Of a stretch of DNA of 64,000 nt, positions 1 to 9,461 are shown piece by piece. Within the stretch, counting starts at the first letter, position 1, and each line of letters opens with the position of its first letter. Origin of the DNA: Pedobacter sp. Bi126 (GTDB lineage: Bacteria; Bacteroidota; Bacteroidia; Sphingobacteriales; Sphingobacteriaceae); assembly GCF_918698245.1 (NCBI RefSeq), contig NZ_CAKKMS010000003.1, positions 434,001 to 498,000 on the forward strand, in the 5' to 3' direction. Below the pieces are notes generated by a model, which worked only from the letters and a program-made list of their open reading frames with translations, ran no database searches and was not told the origin of the DNA. Both the position numbers and the translations under genes were made by a program.

Positions 1-460
1 ATTTCTCGAAAACAACTTTTTTGATGGATAGGTAAGTTGTTTTCTTATTTGCTTTCCATTCTTTAAAAGTAGCCTCATCCAAAATAGACACAATCCGTGC
101 CGAACGACCACTAAAATTATTGTTTACGTTTTGCTGCTGGGTGGTAAAAATCTGGTCAGGCATAAATAAACGATCAAAAAAGCCCTTAATCTTTGCGGGA
201 ATATGGTCTACATATACAGGGCAAAAAAGCACTACATGGTTACTCTGCCTAATTGCGGTTAAAGCTTTTTGCAAATCGGGCTCTAACTCGGCAATCTGCC
301 TGTTATTGAACAGCTTATTCGAGTTGAATATCAGGTCGATAATGGCCAACTCTCGTACGATTGCACCAGCACTTTCGGCACCTTGCTTATACGCGTTAAT
401 CAGGAAATTCGTAGATGCGTTTTTTTCAATATCCCCATTCAGGATAAGTATTTGCTTCAT
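1..460 (-). CDS. NAD(P)H-dependent oxidoreductase, flavodoxin-like fold (partial)
   Basis: The reading frame starts at the ATG at 458-460 and runs off the left edge, so only about 153 N-terminal residues are present. It begins MKQILILNGD, the beta strand and phosphate loop of flavodoxin-like quinone reductases (KefF/NQO1 and FMN-reductase type). Further on, HVVLFCPVYVDHIPAKIKGFFDRLF matches the family's strand-3 region with the flavin-contacting loop. Such enzymes use FMN/FAD and NAD(P)H to reduce quinones or azo compounds in the cytoplasm. A TAATTTTG -7-like box lies at 495-502 on the minus strand, but no clear -33 partner was found. The gene points away from the T6SS genes, beyond a terminator. 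The exact substrate cannot be told. Confidence 0.75.
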   Translation of the reverse strand, partial: MKQILILNGDIEKNASTNFLINAYKQGAESAGAIVRELAIIDLIFNSNKLFNNRQIAELEPDLQKALTAIRQSNHVVLFCPVYVDHIPAKIKGFFDRLFMPDQIFTTQQQNVNNNFSGRSARIVSILDEATFKEWKANKKTTYLSIKKVVFEK

Positions 461-537
461 TTTTTTTGATTAATCTGATCAGGCCGATGCATTACAAAAT
501 TATAAAGAATTTGTTAAGTGTTATGCATAACCCATAA

Positions 538-565
538 AAAAACCCAACGCTGGGGTTGGGTTTTT
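538..565 (-). terminator. Rho-independent terminator after tssC
   Basis: A perfect 11-bp stem (AAAAACCCAAC / GTTGGGTTTTT) encloses a 6-base loop, 19 bases past the tssC stop. Read on the minus strand it ends in a run of T. It closes the minus-strand T6SS operon. The symmetry would allow it to act in both directions. Confidence 0.8.
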
Positions 566-583
566 ATTTTCAGCTATCAAAAA

Positions 584-1972
584 CTATTGCTGATTATATT
601 CTGAACTCCATGTGGTACTTTCATCTTCACCTTTGTGTCCATCCAGTTTTACCACAAAACTTTTAGCTGGGAAATATGGTGTGATGTGGATATCCAGGTG
701 GATCCTGTCTTTCTGTTGTTCATCTCTTTCGAAACGCATAATTTTAAATCGCTCGATTAAACGGTCGGCTCCCTGAATACCATCCAGGAACTTAACAATC
801 TGGCCACGAAGGTCCTGTTCCGTTTTAGAAGTCCAGTTTTCGAAAGCCCTTCTGTTCAGGAAATCGAATAATACTTTGGTAATATAATCGAATACACGTA
901 CAACCGAATAAGTTTGTAAACCGATGTTATCGCCATTAAATAAGGTTTTGGCAGAAAAAGCCATAACTTTACCATATTCGTTAACCATCGGCACCAAGCC
1001 TACTCTTTCTAAATGGGAGATTTCACTTTTCTTTAAATCGAATTTTACACCATCTACTTCATTTATAGCACCATGTTTTTTACCTGCAGTAACCTGCGAC
1101 ATTAAGGTGTAATACATTTTACCAGCAAGTGCTGCTGATCCGGGTACGGTTAAATCGTCTTCCTCACCCACTTCTGCAACTTTACCACGGCCGACCAACC
1201 AGTTACAGGTCATGATTACATTCGATCTGAATGCATCACCTCCGGTAAAGTTTGCTGCGGTAAATAAATCAAGTACATCATCCGGCTGATCAAGATCGGC
1301 AAAATCGGTTACCAGCATGGCTTTGTTGTTATGCGCAATTTTACCCCATCTCTCTAATACTTTATTGGAACCCATATAGCCGGGCACAACCATTAACGAA
1401 TAGTTATTACGGAGATCCAAACGGTCGTAATTCTGTTTTAACTCATCATCTACGTATTCAATAAAACGTGGATTATCAAGATCTTTGATCTGATCCATTG
1501 ATGCATTTAACAGCACTACATTTTTAAGTTTGTCGGATTCGGTATTTTTATAGAACAAATGTACCGAACGGTATGCCTGCTCCAGTTCTCTCGTGCTTTC
1601 TAATGCGGTACCGATGTTTTTATTCAGGTTTTCTTCGGCAGCATTCAGTTTTTGGGTACTTTTTTCTACCATATCGGCAACTGAAGTAGAAGATTCAAGC
1701 ACATCAATCCAAAGCTGGATTTTCTTTTTCAGCTCTTCGCGTTCTTTCTTTTTCTCATCACCGGTTAAAAAGATCTGTTTACGGGCTTTACGTTCAGGGT
1801 TTAAATTCTGCAGACCATCAACAGTGGCTTCCAACAGATCGAAACCGCCAACACGGGCCAGTTTTTCGAGGTTATCTTTAAGTGATGTTTTTTCTATGGT
1901 TTTGGTTTCAGCTGGTTTAAAGCCTGCCTGGCCTGTATTTTCGTCGGTTTTTAATTCTTGAGGGTTTGACAT
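584..1972 (-). CDS. tssC: T6SS contractile sheath large subunit TssC
   Basis: This 462-residue protein is the large sheath subunit of the Bacteroidota T6SS (VipB/EvpB-like, DUF5458). With TssB it forms the contractile sheath around the Hcp tube. An acidic, charged N-terminal stretch (about residues 60-120) contains heptad-like helices. The middle holds the EvpB-type core, with RFIEYVDDEL and the NNYSLMVVPGYMG strand near residues 190-200. The TssB gene lies just upstream (18-bp gap), the standard tssB-tssC pair. It is the last gene of the minus-strand operon and is followed by a strong terminator. The start at 1972 (MSNPQELK) leaves no overlap. The length fits T6SSiii TssC proteins, which are slightly shorter than the proteobacterial form. 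Confidence 0.93.
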   Translation of the reverse strand: MSNPQELKTDENTGQAGFKPAETKTIEKTSLKDNLEKLARVGGFDLLEATVDGLQNLNPERKARKQIFLTGDEKKKEREELKKKIQLWIDVLESSTSVADMVEKSTQKLNAAEENLNKNIGTALESTRELEQAYRSVHLFYKNTESDKLKNVVLLNASMDQIKDLDNPRFIEYVDDELKQNYDRLDLRNNYSLMVVPGYMGSNKVLERWGKIAHNNKAMLVTDFADLDQPDDVLDLFTAANFTGGDAFRSNVIMTCNWLVGRGKVAEVGEEDDLTVPGSAALAGKMYYTLMSQVTAGKKHGAINEVDGVKFDLKKSEISHLERVGLVPMVNEYGKVMAFSAKTLFNGDNIGLQTYSVVRVFDYITKVLFDFLNRRAFENWTSKTEQDLRGQIVKFLDGIQGADRLIERFKIMRFERDEQQKDRIHLDIHITPYFPAKSFVVKLDGHKGEDESTTWSSEYNQQ

Positions 1973-1990
1973 GTTTTCTTGGCGTTAAGA

Positions 1991-2437
1991 TTATTTATTT
2001 TGCTCCAATTCGTCAACAAAGTTCTTCAAAGCGTTAATGAAGGCCGACTTTGTTTCTTCGTCATCAAGTGTGGCTTTTAAGGTTTTATTCGATTTTAACT
2101 GTTTGATTACATTAAGCGACATTTCTCTTTCGATGTTCACGTTAGTAAGGTAATTACTTTGGTTGATGATGTTTTTCACACCAAAATCGCCCAAATCGTT
2201 AAAGTTTATCGTTTCGCTAACGGTAGATCCATCCTGCTTTTCGAAAGCAACCTTCACATTTGGTTTATAATGTTCGAATACATCTTTCACCGTTTTTAAT
2301 CCCTCTACTTTTTCTGGTTTTATCGGATCGTTATCGGTGAGTTTCTGTACAAAAAGTGTTTTGTTGTGGGCAATTTCTGCGAAGGCTTCTGAGGTGTCAA
2401 TTTTTCGCTCGTTACCACCAATTTCATAGTTAAACAT
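1991..2437 (-). CDS. tssB: T6SS contractile sheath small subunit TssB
   Basis: This 148-residue protein is the small sheath subunit (VipA-like, Bacteroidota type). It pairs with TssC to form sheath protomers. The central part (VEGLKTVKDVFEHYKP, then INFNDLGDFG) corresponds to the VipA beta strands and the conserved 'F-x-D-L-x-D-F' region. The C-terminal helix (LDDEETKSAFINALKNFVDEL) is the part that usually binds TssC and carries the ClpV contact. It lies 56 bp downstream of clpV and 18 bp upstream of tssC on the same strand, so the three are probably co-transcribed. No signal peptide or membrane segment is present, as expected for a cytoplasmic sheath protein. Confidence 0.92.
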   Translation of the reverse strand: MFNYEIGGNERKIDTSEAFAEIAHNKTLFVQKLTDNDPIKPEKVEGLKTVKDVFEHYKPNVKVAFEKQDGSTVSETINFNDLGDFGVKNIINQSNYLTNVNIEREMSLNVIKQLKSNKTLKATLDDEETKSAFINALKNFVDELEQNK

Positions 2438-2493
2438 AGTATGTTGATTTAGGTTTACGATTATTTTTTTCTAATAATATAATAGTTAACGTT

Positions 2494-5010
2494 TTAACTC
2501 AATTTTTGTTCCAATGTTACGGTTTCTGGCTGAATAATATTCCATTCGAGTTTATCTTCGGCTGCATGTTTGCTTACCACAACCTTCGATCCTTTTTTTA
2601 GTTCACCAGAAATGATGTATTTCGAGATTGGCCTGCGTAAAAGATTTCTGATAACTGCCGATAGCTGCCTTGCACCATATTTTGGTGTAAAACCATCTAA
2701 AGCGATCATTTTTTTGGCATCTTCTGCAATTTCAAAATCGATACCCATTTTATTGAGCGATTGTACCAAACTGCTTAACTGGATTTCGAAAATACGCACC
2801 ACATTACTTTCGTTTATCGGCGCAAAAGGAACAATTTCGGAGATCCTGGCTAAAAATTCGGGGCGAAAATGCCCGGCCATTACCTCCATTAACTGATTTG
2901 AAGCAGGGATTACACCTTTTCCAATCTGTTCGGCAATCCATTCACTACCAATGTTCGAGGTAAAAAGAATGAGTGAGTTGCTAAAATCGCCCTCTTTCCC
3001 TAAACGGTCGTGCATGTGGCCTTCGTCAAGGATCTGTAAAAAGGTATCGAAAACGGAAGGGTGCGCTTTTTCAATTTCATCGAAAAGCAGTACAGAATAA
3101 GGCTGTTGCCTAATTTTATTCACCAATAAACCGCCTTCTTCGTAACCTACGTATCCCGGAGGCGCGCCATAAAGTAAGGCGGCACTGTGTTCTTCCTTAA
3201 ACTCGGACATATCGAAGCGGATCATCGCTTTTTCGTCGTTGAACAAAAATTCGGCGATTGATTTGGCCAGTTCGGTTTTACCGGTTCCGGTTGGCCCCAA
3301 TAAAAAGAAGGATCCTATTGGCTGTCCTTTTTTGTTCAATCCACTGCGCGATTCGAGTATGGCATCTGAAACCGCTTTTAAAGCCTGATCTTGTCCTACC
3401 ACACGTTTTTTAAGGTAAGCTTCCATATTGAGCAATTTTTCCTTCTCGCCGGCCTGCAGTTTACCCATTGGGATACCTGTTTTGTAGGCCACAATAGAAG
3501 CAATGTCCTGTTTGCTGATGCGATCGCTTTTTTCAGCAGCATATTTTTTTAACTCCTGTAGGCTTTTGGTAATATAACCCTGGTATTCATCAGCGGTTTC
3601 AAAAGCATCGGTCTGTGTTTCATCGGTTAAGCGGCCCAGCAAAACCGGACTTAATTTATTCTGAAGCAAAGAGAAAAGCCATTTATAATCGGCAAATTTC
3701 TCTGCTTCCGATTCTTCGGTATTGTTATTTAAAGCTTCCAGATCGGTTTCCAAACTTTCGATTACCTGATTAGAGGTATCGTTCATCATTTTCATGGCGG
3801 CCATTGTGCGGTCGAGCAGATCGAATGCAGAATCAGGGAGCCTCCTATCTTTCATGTAACGTTTGGCCAGGCGCACACATTCGCCCAAGGCATCGGGTTC
3901 GATGGTTAAGGTATGGTGCTCTTCGTATTTTACGGCCAGTTTCTGCAGCATTTTAATGGTGCTTTCTTCGTTTGGCTCATTTACCTGCAACACTTCAAAA
4001 CGTCTGCTGAAAGCCTGTTCAGGCTCAATAATCTTGCGGTACTCATCAATGGTTGTGGCACCGATAACCGTAATTTCGCCCCGGGCAAGTTCTGGTTTCA
4101 GCAAATTACCTATACCCGCACCCAAGGGGCCCTTACTATCCAATAAAGTGTGGATTTCATCAATAAACAGCACAGCCTTTTCAAACTGCTTAATTTCTTT
4201 GATGATGTTTTTTAAACGGTCCTCTATTTCTCCCTTGTAAGAGGCACCTGCAATTAACGAACCTAAATCGAGTTCAAAAAGCTGCACGGGTTTTAAGCTC
4301 TCGGGTACATTCTGGTTTACGATATCAATGGCAAAACCGTCAACCAAAGCGGTTTTACCTACGCCGGCATCACCGGTTAGGATTACATTTGGTTTGGTGC
4401 GGCGGCAAAGAATTTCCATCATCTGCCTGGTTTCCTTATCACGGCCGATAATCGGGTCGGTTTTACCATCGCGCACCATCTGTAACCTATCTATACAATA
4501 TTTATACAGGGCGTTGCCAGTGCTTTTGCTTTCGGTACCAGCGCTTGTTTTATCAGGCGAAACCACCCTCGAAATTTCTTCATCCTTTACATACAGATCC
4601 AGGATCTCACGTTCTTTAATCGGGAACGATTTTAACTGGTCGGGCTGAAAACCGATACTTGGTTTTGCCAAAGCGGTTAATACACATACCGGGGTAATTA
4701 AGTCCAAGCCAAGTTTAATGCGTACATTATCGGCCTCTTCAAAAATCACGGCAATCTCTGGCGCACCGCTTACGGTATCTGTAAAACTCGCCGATTTTGC
4801 CTGTTCGTCAATCCGCACTTCAGCCCATTCGCTAATATATTCTTCATCTTTACCAATAGAGGTAATGAACGAGCGCAGGCCAACATCTTTATGCATCAGG
4901 CCTTTGAGCAGGTGAGCAGCAGTAAACACCTCGTTTCTATACTCTTTAGCTAAAGACTGTGCAATATGCAGGGCTGTTTTGACCGATTCGCTTAAATTTG
5001 TAACTGCCAT
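2494..5010 (-). CDS. tssH: T6SS sheath-recycling ATPase ClpV/TssH
   Basis: This is an 838-residue AAA+ unfoldase of the Clp/Hsp100 family that takes apart contracted sheath for reuse. It has a Clp N-terminal double repeat (residues about 1-145). AAA domain 1 has Walker A GDAGVGKT at 213-220 and a DEIH Walker B. A middle domain follows, then AAA domain 2 with Walker A GPTGTGKT near 570 and DEIE, and a D2-small C-terminal domain. Position between tssR and tssB in a T6SS operon makes it ClpV rather than ClpB or ClpA. It is cytoplasmic and acts on the TssB N-terminal region. The gap to tssR upstream is only 5 bp, which suggests translational coupling. Confidence 0.94.
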   Translation of the reverse strand: MAVTNLSESVKTALHIAQSLAKEYRNEVFTAAHLLKGLMHKDVGLRSFITSIGKDEEYISEWAEVRIDEQAKSASFTDTVSGAPEIAVIFEEADNVRIKLGLDLITPVCVLTALAKPSIGFQPDQLKSFPIKEREILDLYVKDEEISRVVSPDKTSAGTESKSTGNALYKYCIDRLQMVRDGKTDPIIGRDKETRQMMEILCRRTKPNVILTGDAGVGKTALVDGFAIDIVNQNVPESLKPVQLFELDLGSLIAGASYKGEIEDRLKNIIKEIKQFEKAVLFIDEIHTLLDSKGPLGAGIGNLLKPELARGEITVIGATTIDEYRKIIEPEQAFSRRFEVLQVNEPNEESTIKMLQKLAVKYEEHHTLTIEPDALGECVRLAKRYMKDRRLPDSAFDLLDRTMAAMKMMNDTSNQVIESLETDLEALNNNTEESEAEKFADYKWLFSLLQNKLSPVLLGRLTDETQTDAFETADEYQGYITKSLQELKKYAAEKSDRISKQDIASIVAYKTGIPMGKLQAGEKEKLLNMEAYLKKRVVGQDQALKAVSDAILESRSGLNKKGQPIGSFFLLGPTGTGKTELAKSIAEFLFNDEKAMIRFDMSEFKEEHSAALLYGAPPGYVGYEEGGLLVNKIRQQPYSVLLFDEIEKAHPSVFDTFLQILDEGHMHDRLGKEGDFSNSLILFTSNIGSEWIAEQIGKGVIPASNQLMEVMAGHFRPEFLARISEIVPFAPINESNVVRIFEIQLSSLVQSLNKMGIDFEIAEDAKKMIALDGFTPKYGARQLSAVIRNLLRRPISKYIISGELKKGSKVVVSKHAAEDKLEWNIIQPETVTLEQKLS

Positions 5011-5015
5011 ATCCC

Positions 5016-7391
5016 TTAGTTGGTTGTAGGCAATACTGCCGGGTTAAAATTATTTTCGGTGATGTAGTAATATATTTTGCCGTTCGAAATAAACTGCTGC
5101 TCAATCTGAGTAGCCCTTTTAATCTGTTGAACCGATTGATTTAATAATTTAATGTAGCTTTCGAATTCTTCGAGCGGCATTTTAGAACTGTTCTTTAAAT
5201 CGCCTACGGTATATTTCTCTAAAAATTTGTTGTTTAAAGGCAAACCGGTTACCAATTTAATGTAGTTGGCCAAGGTTAAACGCTTTATGTTGCCCGATGA
5301 CTCTTTAATACCCAGCATCTGTTTTGGCATTTTCACATAATTTTTAACAAGTTTACTCCTGAAAGAAGACTGATCGGCCTGCAAATTTTGCCCCAACATC
5401 ATCGAAAACACATCTACAATCTGTTTGTACTCCATGTTGTTTAAAACAATGGCATATTGTAATGTTGAGGGGTTATTTTTTACTGCATCAGCCGACAGAT
5501 TTGCAGTGCTATAATATTTAAACGCATTGTGCGGCATGCGGTCTGCAACTTCCGCGCCAACGGGTTCCGGCAATAAACCTTCTACATCGGCAGTCAGGTT
5601 TTTACGCGATATGCCGGTTAAACGGAAAGCACTATCCAACGAGCTGATCTGGTTATAAATATCGGAGCTCGTTTCTTTTACGAAACGGCGTAAAGCAATC
5701 GTCATGCTCTGGTTAGAATTTACCGAACCTTTTGTCGGGAAAACTACCCCACCCTGGATTAAACTGTTTTTGGGATAATCTAAATAGTATGAGATAGAAT
5801 CCTGTAAACTGGTATTATAAGGCTGGAAGCTTTTTAAACCCTCACCTTTTACCATGGTGTTTTTTCTATATTCGGCAGCGCGGATAGCCGATTCGGAAAC
5901 GAGTTTACGCGACTGGATTACAAAATCGTTAAATGATTGATTGAAATCACTATACACCTGTAAGGCTAAAATACGGGCATCTGCCTGCGCAACCTGCTCG
6001 CTCAACTCGTTAATGAGATAATTATTGGTTCCCCCGGTATTTCCGGTACTGCCAACTAAAATAATTAAATTGGTTTCGTTCTTTTTTGCTTTAAATAAGC
6101 CTAATCCGGTTTTAATCGCCTGAAAAACAGGCTCTTCGCTTACTTCTCCATTACACCTAACGGTATTTTTAGCCTGATTTGAAAGGAACGTCATCAACTG
6201 CCTGTAATCATTCTGGATCGGGCTTACAAAAATACCTTTTAAAGCGCAACCACTTTCACCACGGTACACTACACCGCCGAAGTTCACTTTTGTTCCCTTA
6301 CCAAAATCGCCCATAATATTTTCGAAAGAAGCGATGGTATTGGTCATTCCAGAAAAATATTTGGTCATTGGGCTACCACCATCCACTACAAAAACAACAT
6401 TTACCTTCGTTTTATTTTTACGGAGGTTGAGGTAGTCCTGATAAGAAAGTGCAGAACCGTTAATGGTTAATATTTTATTGTCTTTTTTATTGTAAACATC
6501 TGCAGCGATACCTACTGTGTTACCTCCTTCATCGTTTGAAACAACAGGTACACTACGCAGGATCAGGTTTTCCCTTGGCAATAAGGGGTCCACTGTGAAA
6601 GTTGTTCCTTTATTGATTCCGTTTTTGAGGGCTACCGAGGTAGAATCATCCCTGTCATAATCGCCTGGTTTAACTGAGGTAATGTACAAACGATCGCCCC
6701 AGCTGTGTACGGCTTCGGCAGAAACCCAACCGTAAATACTTTTTAAAGCGGTATCTGCAACCAGCTGGTCATCAGAACCTATCAGGTATTTCTTACCATC
6801 TTCTGATTTTTTGTAGATATAGGCAATTTCGTGCAGCCTTACTTTTGTACGTCGGTCTTTAAGTTCGGGTGTATTGTAAACCAGGATAGAATCAGTAGTA
6901 TCGAAATAAAACTTTGGTTCGGTTAAGGCATTTTTCCCGTTTACGATACCGATGGCTTTTTCTGCATAACCTGTTTTTTGGTTAGAGAAAGCGCGTTGCC
7001 ATAAAAGCAGTTTAGATTTTGCGATCCAACCATAACTGATGGCACTTTTTTTATCGTTTATTTTTCTGCCCCTGATCATTCCGGCCTTGTATTTAATCAG
7101 TTTCAGGTAGCCGTTTTCTTCTTTTGAAACATAGAAAGGTTCCATAAAGCTGATTTTTTTCATAATCAGGCTTCCACCTGGTGCAGTAGTAGTATAATTA
7201 TCTTCACGGTCTGAAAAAACAATCCATGGCAAACTGCTGCTACTGGTATTGTCCATTACGTTTATACTTTCTGAAGGCCTTTCGTAAGATTTAGGCATGT
7301 ATTTTACTCTTTTGCCAAAGGATGCCGGCGATTGTGCGTAGGCAAACGATATTCCTATAAAAAGGAGGGTTAAGGCATAGTATTTTTTCAT
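5016..7391 (-). CDS. tssR: T6SS Bacteroidota membrane-complex protein TssR
   Basis: This 791-residue protein opens with a cleavable signal peptide (hydrophobic stretch ending AYAQ, about residue 20), so it is exported. The middle carries a von Willebrand A-like fold: NVVFVVDGGSPMTKYF near residue 337 sits where a metal-binding DxSxS would be, but both serines are changed (D-G-G-S-P). A later GSTGNTGG loop follows. TssR is one of five proteins (TssN, Q, O, P, R) reported to form the trans-envelope complex of Bacteroidota T6SS in place of TssJLM. The assignment rests on size, signal peptide, VWA-like core and position between the PKD membrane protein and clpV. The degenerate metal site argues for a structural role. 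Confidence 0.82.
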   Translation of the reverse strand: MKKYYALTLLFIGISFAYAQSPASFGKRVKYMPKSYERPSESINVMDNTSSSSLPWIVFSDREDNYTTTAPGGSLIMKKISFMEPFYVSKEENGYLKLIKYKAGMIRGRKINDKKSAISYGWIAKSKLLLWQRAFSNQKTGYAEKAIGIVNGKNALTEPKFYFDTTDSILVYNTPELKDRRTKVRLHEIAYIYKKSEDGKKYLIGSDDQLVADTALKSIYGWVSAEAVHSWGDRLYITSVKPGDYDRDDSTSVALKNGINKGTTFTVDPLLPRENLILRSVPVVSNDEGGNTVGIAADVYNKKDNKILTINGSALSYQDYLNLRKNKTKVNVVFVVDGGSPMTKYFSGMTNTIASFENIMGDFGKGTKVNFGGVVYRGESGCALKGIFVSPIQNDYRQLMTFLSNQAKNTVRCNGEVSEEPVFQAIKTGLGLFKAKKNETNLIILVGSTGNTGGTNNYLINELSEQVAQADARILALQVYSDFNQSFNDFVIQSRKLVSESAIRAAEYRKNTMVKGEGLKSFQPYNTSLQDSISYYLDYPKNSLIQGGVVFPTKGSVNSNQSMTIALRRFVKETSSDIYNQISSLDSAFRLTGISRKNLTADVEGLLPEPVGAEVADRMPHNAFKYYSTANLSADAVKNNPSTLQYAIVLNNMEYKQIVDVFSMMLGQNLQADQSSFRSKLVKNYVKMPKQMLGIKESSGNIKRLTLANYIKLVTGLPLNNKFLEKYTVGDLKNSSKMPLEEFESYIKLLNQSVQQIKRATQIEQQFISNGKIYYYITENNFNPAVLPTTN

Positions 7392-7430
7392 AATCTGTAG
7401 ATGAGCTTTAAAATTAGGTGAGCGGTTAAT

Positions 7431-8408
7431 TTATCTTGTTTTGGCAGGTGCATCAGCAGTTGTTGCCGCAGGTTGGGCCGTTCCCGAATGTTGCTTAATG
7501 TTTACCAAACTGGCACAGGTAGAATTTGGCTTGATGGTTAGCTGCGCTTCATCAACGGCTATTTCTCCCCCAAAGGTGAGTCCCATGCAGTATGAATAAA
7601 TATCGGTCTGTTTTTTCTTACCGTTCATTTCTACATTTACCGTTACTTTTTCGTTACCGCACATGTATTTGTTAACGAGATAATAATAGTTGGAGTTAAA
7701 ATCGGCACCGTTGGCAATGGCCTGTAAACGGGCCCTGATATCATCGATGGTTTTACGTTCGCCATCACCAGGGGCAACAATATCTTCAACGATTTCGGCA
7801 TTGGGATCAGTGATCAAAATGTTTAGGAAAGCGGGTTTACGGCTTTTATCCGAGCGCAGGCGTACCACATATTTCCCTGGGGCACGGTAGGTGTATAAAG
7901 CAGTTTTTCCTTTAACATCTACTCGCCCGGTTTCGCCGAACGACCATTCGAAATCTTTTCCTTCCCCGTCTCCTTCGAGCCTGATTTCTTCATTAACCAA
8001 ACCTGCGGTTGGGCCGCTAATGGTTAATACACTATCTACAACCGGTGTATGAACGGTATCGCGTACGGTAACCGGAAATTCCTGACGGAGTTCGCCATCA
8101 ACGGTTAAGCGTACAATATAAGTGTCGGGCTTTGTGTAGTGATAAGAACCGGTTTTTGTGGTGGCTTTTTCGCCGTTTCCGAATTCCCATAACCATTTTG
8201 TAGCTTTTGGGGTATTATCGGTAAAAACCAGACTTTCATTTAAATAAATTTCATCTTTTAAGATCCGCGCATCAATTGTCCTTTTTTCGAACAATGAACT
8301 TTTAAATAGGAAAATAAGACCTGTTAGGAGCAATACAGCTAATAGGATGTAGAGAATAACATAGCCCTGCGAATTTGAATTAACTTGCTTGGTGTTTGTG
8401 TCAGACAT
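7431..8408 (-). CDS. PKD-domain membrane protein of the T6SS, TssP-like
   Basis: This 325-residue protein has one N-terminal transmembrane helix (about residues 17-36, YVILYILLAVLLLTGLIFLF) followed by a periplasmic part. Two PKD-like beta-sandwich repeats are visible, with hallmark W-x-F/FGxGE turns at about residue 70 (WLWEFGNGEKA) and about 160 (FEWSFGETG). A C-terminal globular region has a Cys pair (YMCGNEK, YSYCMG). The tail is Ala/Thr rich. In Bacteroidota T6SS loci the membrane complex includes a single-pass protein next to TssR, usually called TssP. The match is by architecture and position, so the name is tentative. It lies 40 bp upstream of tssR. Confidence 0.65.
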   Translation of the reverse strand: MSDTNTKQVNSNSQGYVILYILLAVLLLTGLIFLFKSSLFEKRTIDARILKDEIYLNESLVFTDNTPKATKWLWEFGNGEKATTKTGSYHYTKPDTYIVRLTVDGELRQEFPVTVRDTVHTPVVDSVLTISGPTAGLVNEEIRLEGDGEGKDFEWSFGETGRVDVKGKTALYTYRAPGKYVVRLRSDKSRKPAFLNILITDPNAEIVEDIVAPGDGERKTIDDIRARLQAIANGADFNSNYYYLVNKYMCGNEKVTVNVEMNGKKKQTDIYSYCMGLTFGGEIAVDEAQLTIKPNSTCASLVNIKQHSGTAQPAATTADAPAKTR

Positions 8409-8442
8409 AGGTAGCGTTTTTTATAGGTTGTTTTTGAGGTAT

Positions 8443-8928
8443 TTATCTAGCAGATATGGTTTGCTGCAATTGTCGCCTGTTGAGAATACAATCGTCCAAT
8501 TGTCGTTTATGCAATTCGATATCCGTAATGTTTCTGTTCTGTTCCTGCCTATCGTAAAACAACCTGTCGTACAGCTGTGCCGTTTGAACAAATATTTTAT
8601 AGCGCTGGTCTGATGCTTTGCGATCAAACGCAGCCCTGATAGAGCCTAATGAATTCTGTATATCGTTTTTCAAGAAAACCGCCTGTACATTTGGGTTGTA
8701 GCGGGTAATCTGTTTATAAGTGGTATCAATAGTAGGCGAAGTTTCTTTTACCATGCTTTCGAAGGTTTCGTTCTCGCTAATTTTTACTTCAAGCTCTTCT
8801 TTGGAGATTTCGTAGCGCGATTTATCGCTATAAAAAATACCAAAACTTAAAAGCCCTACGGTAAAAACAAACAGCGCTATAAAAAACAAGAATTGTTCGC
8901 GTCTTTCTTTTATACTTAATTTTATCAT
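8443..8928 (-). CDS. T6SS small transmembrane protein, TssO-like
   Basis: This 161-residue single-pass protein has a basic N-terminus (MIKLSIKERREQ), a transmembrane helix (about residues 13-34) and a mostly helical periplasmic domain ending QLDDCILNRRQLQQ. The frame is open back to 9000, but that longer start would overlap the upstream gene by about 60 bases and adds a non-hydrophobic tail. The ATG at 8928, 11 bases after the upstream stop, is preferred. It belongs to the Bacteroidota T6SS membrane-complex set (TssO/TssQ/TssP). It resembles its upstream neighbour in layout (short basic N-tail, TM, coiled coil, late D-D-C motif), which suggests a paralogous pair. Which Tss letter applies is uncertain. 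Confidence 0.6.
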   Translation of the reverse strand: MIKLSIKERREQFLFFIALFVFTVGLLSFGIFYSDKSRYEISKEELEVKISENETFESMVKETSPTIDTTYKQITRYNPNVQAVFLKNDIQNSLGSIRAAFDRKASDQRYKIFVQTAQLYDRLFYDRQEQNRNITDIELHKRQLDDCILNRRQLQQTISAR

Positions 8929-8939
8929 AATCGTTTTAA

Positions 8940-9461
8940 TTATCGGCCGAACCGTCCGTTTCTGATCTTGGTTGCCGTAGCCTGGTTTGCGCGGTGGCAA
9001 TCGTCTATCTGTTCTTTATACCTTTGGATATCGCCCCTTGATTTAATAAGCGAATCTTGCAGATCGGCCATTGCACCAACATTGTTGTTTATTTTGGCGT
9101 AGAGATCAAAACTCGGACTGGTTTGCGTTTTTTGGGAAATAAGGTCTTTAATCCTGTTGTTGGCGCTTTGGATATCGCCCAAAAGGATACTCTGTTTGCT
9201 CATTTCATTGGCATTGTAATCGCGGTATTGGGCGAGTTCTTTAAAACGGACAAGGATAAGGTCGAAATTGGTATTGATATCTTTTCTTAGATAAGATAGT
9301 TTTTCGGTTTCCTTTACCTTTTTATCGAGCAGGGTATACTCATAATCAGACGCGGCAAAAAAGAGGTAAATACAGAGAATAGAGAAAAGTGTTAGGAATA
9401 CAAAGTTTAGAATAAACCTCGTGTAAGCGGTCCTGATTTCGATGGCATTAATAGGTTTCAT
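8940..9461 (-). CDS. T6SS small transmembrane protein TssO family
   Basis: This 173-residue protein is the first gene of the minus-strand T6SS operon. The N-tail MKPINAIEIR precedes a transmembrane helix (about residues 15-37, ending LFFAASDY). A helical, coiled-coil-prone periplasmic region (about 45-165) follows, with QIDDCHRAN near the end. Small single-pass proteins of this type are known as TssO in Bacteroidota T6SS and form part of the envelope complex. The next gene downstream has the same layout, so the two may form a hetero-oligomer. No lipobox is present, so it is not the lipoprotein TssQ. A minus-strand -7-like box (TAAATTTG) lies upstream at 9541-9548, without a clear -33 partner. 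Confidence 0.62.
   Translation of the reverse strand: MKPINAIEIRTAYTRFILNFVFLTLFSILCIYLFFAASDYEYTLLDKKVKETEKLSYLRKDINTNFDLILVRFKELAQYRDYNANEMSKQSILLGDIQSANNRIKDLISQKTQTSPSFDLYAKINNNVGAMADLQDSLIKSRGDIQRYKEQIDDCHRANQATATKIRNGRFGR

Noticed and set aside
8929..9000. N-terminal extension of the second small T6SS membrane protein
   Set aside because: The longer start would overlap the upstream gene by about 60 bases and adds residues (MPPRKPGYGN) unlike a membrane-protein start; the ATG at 8928 is better placed.
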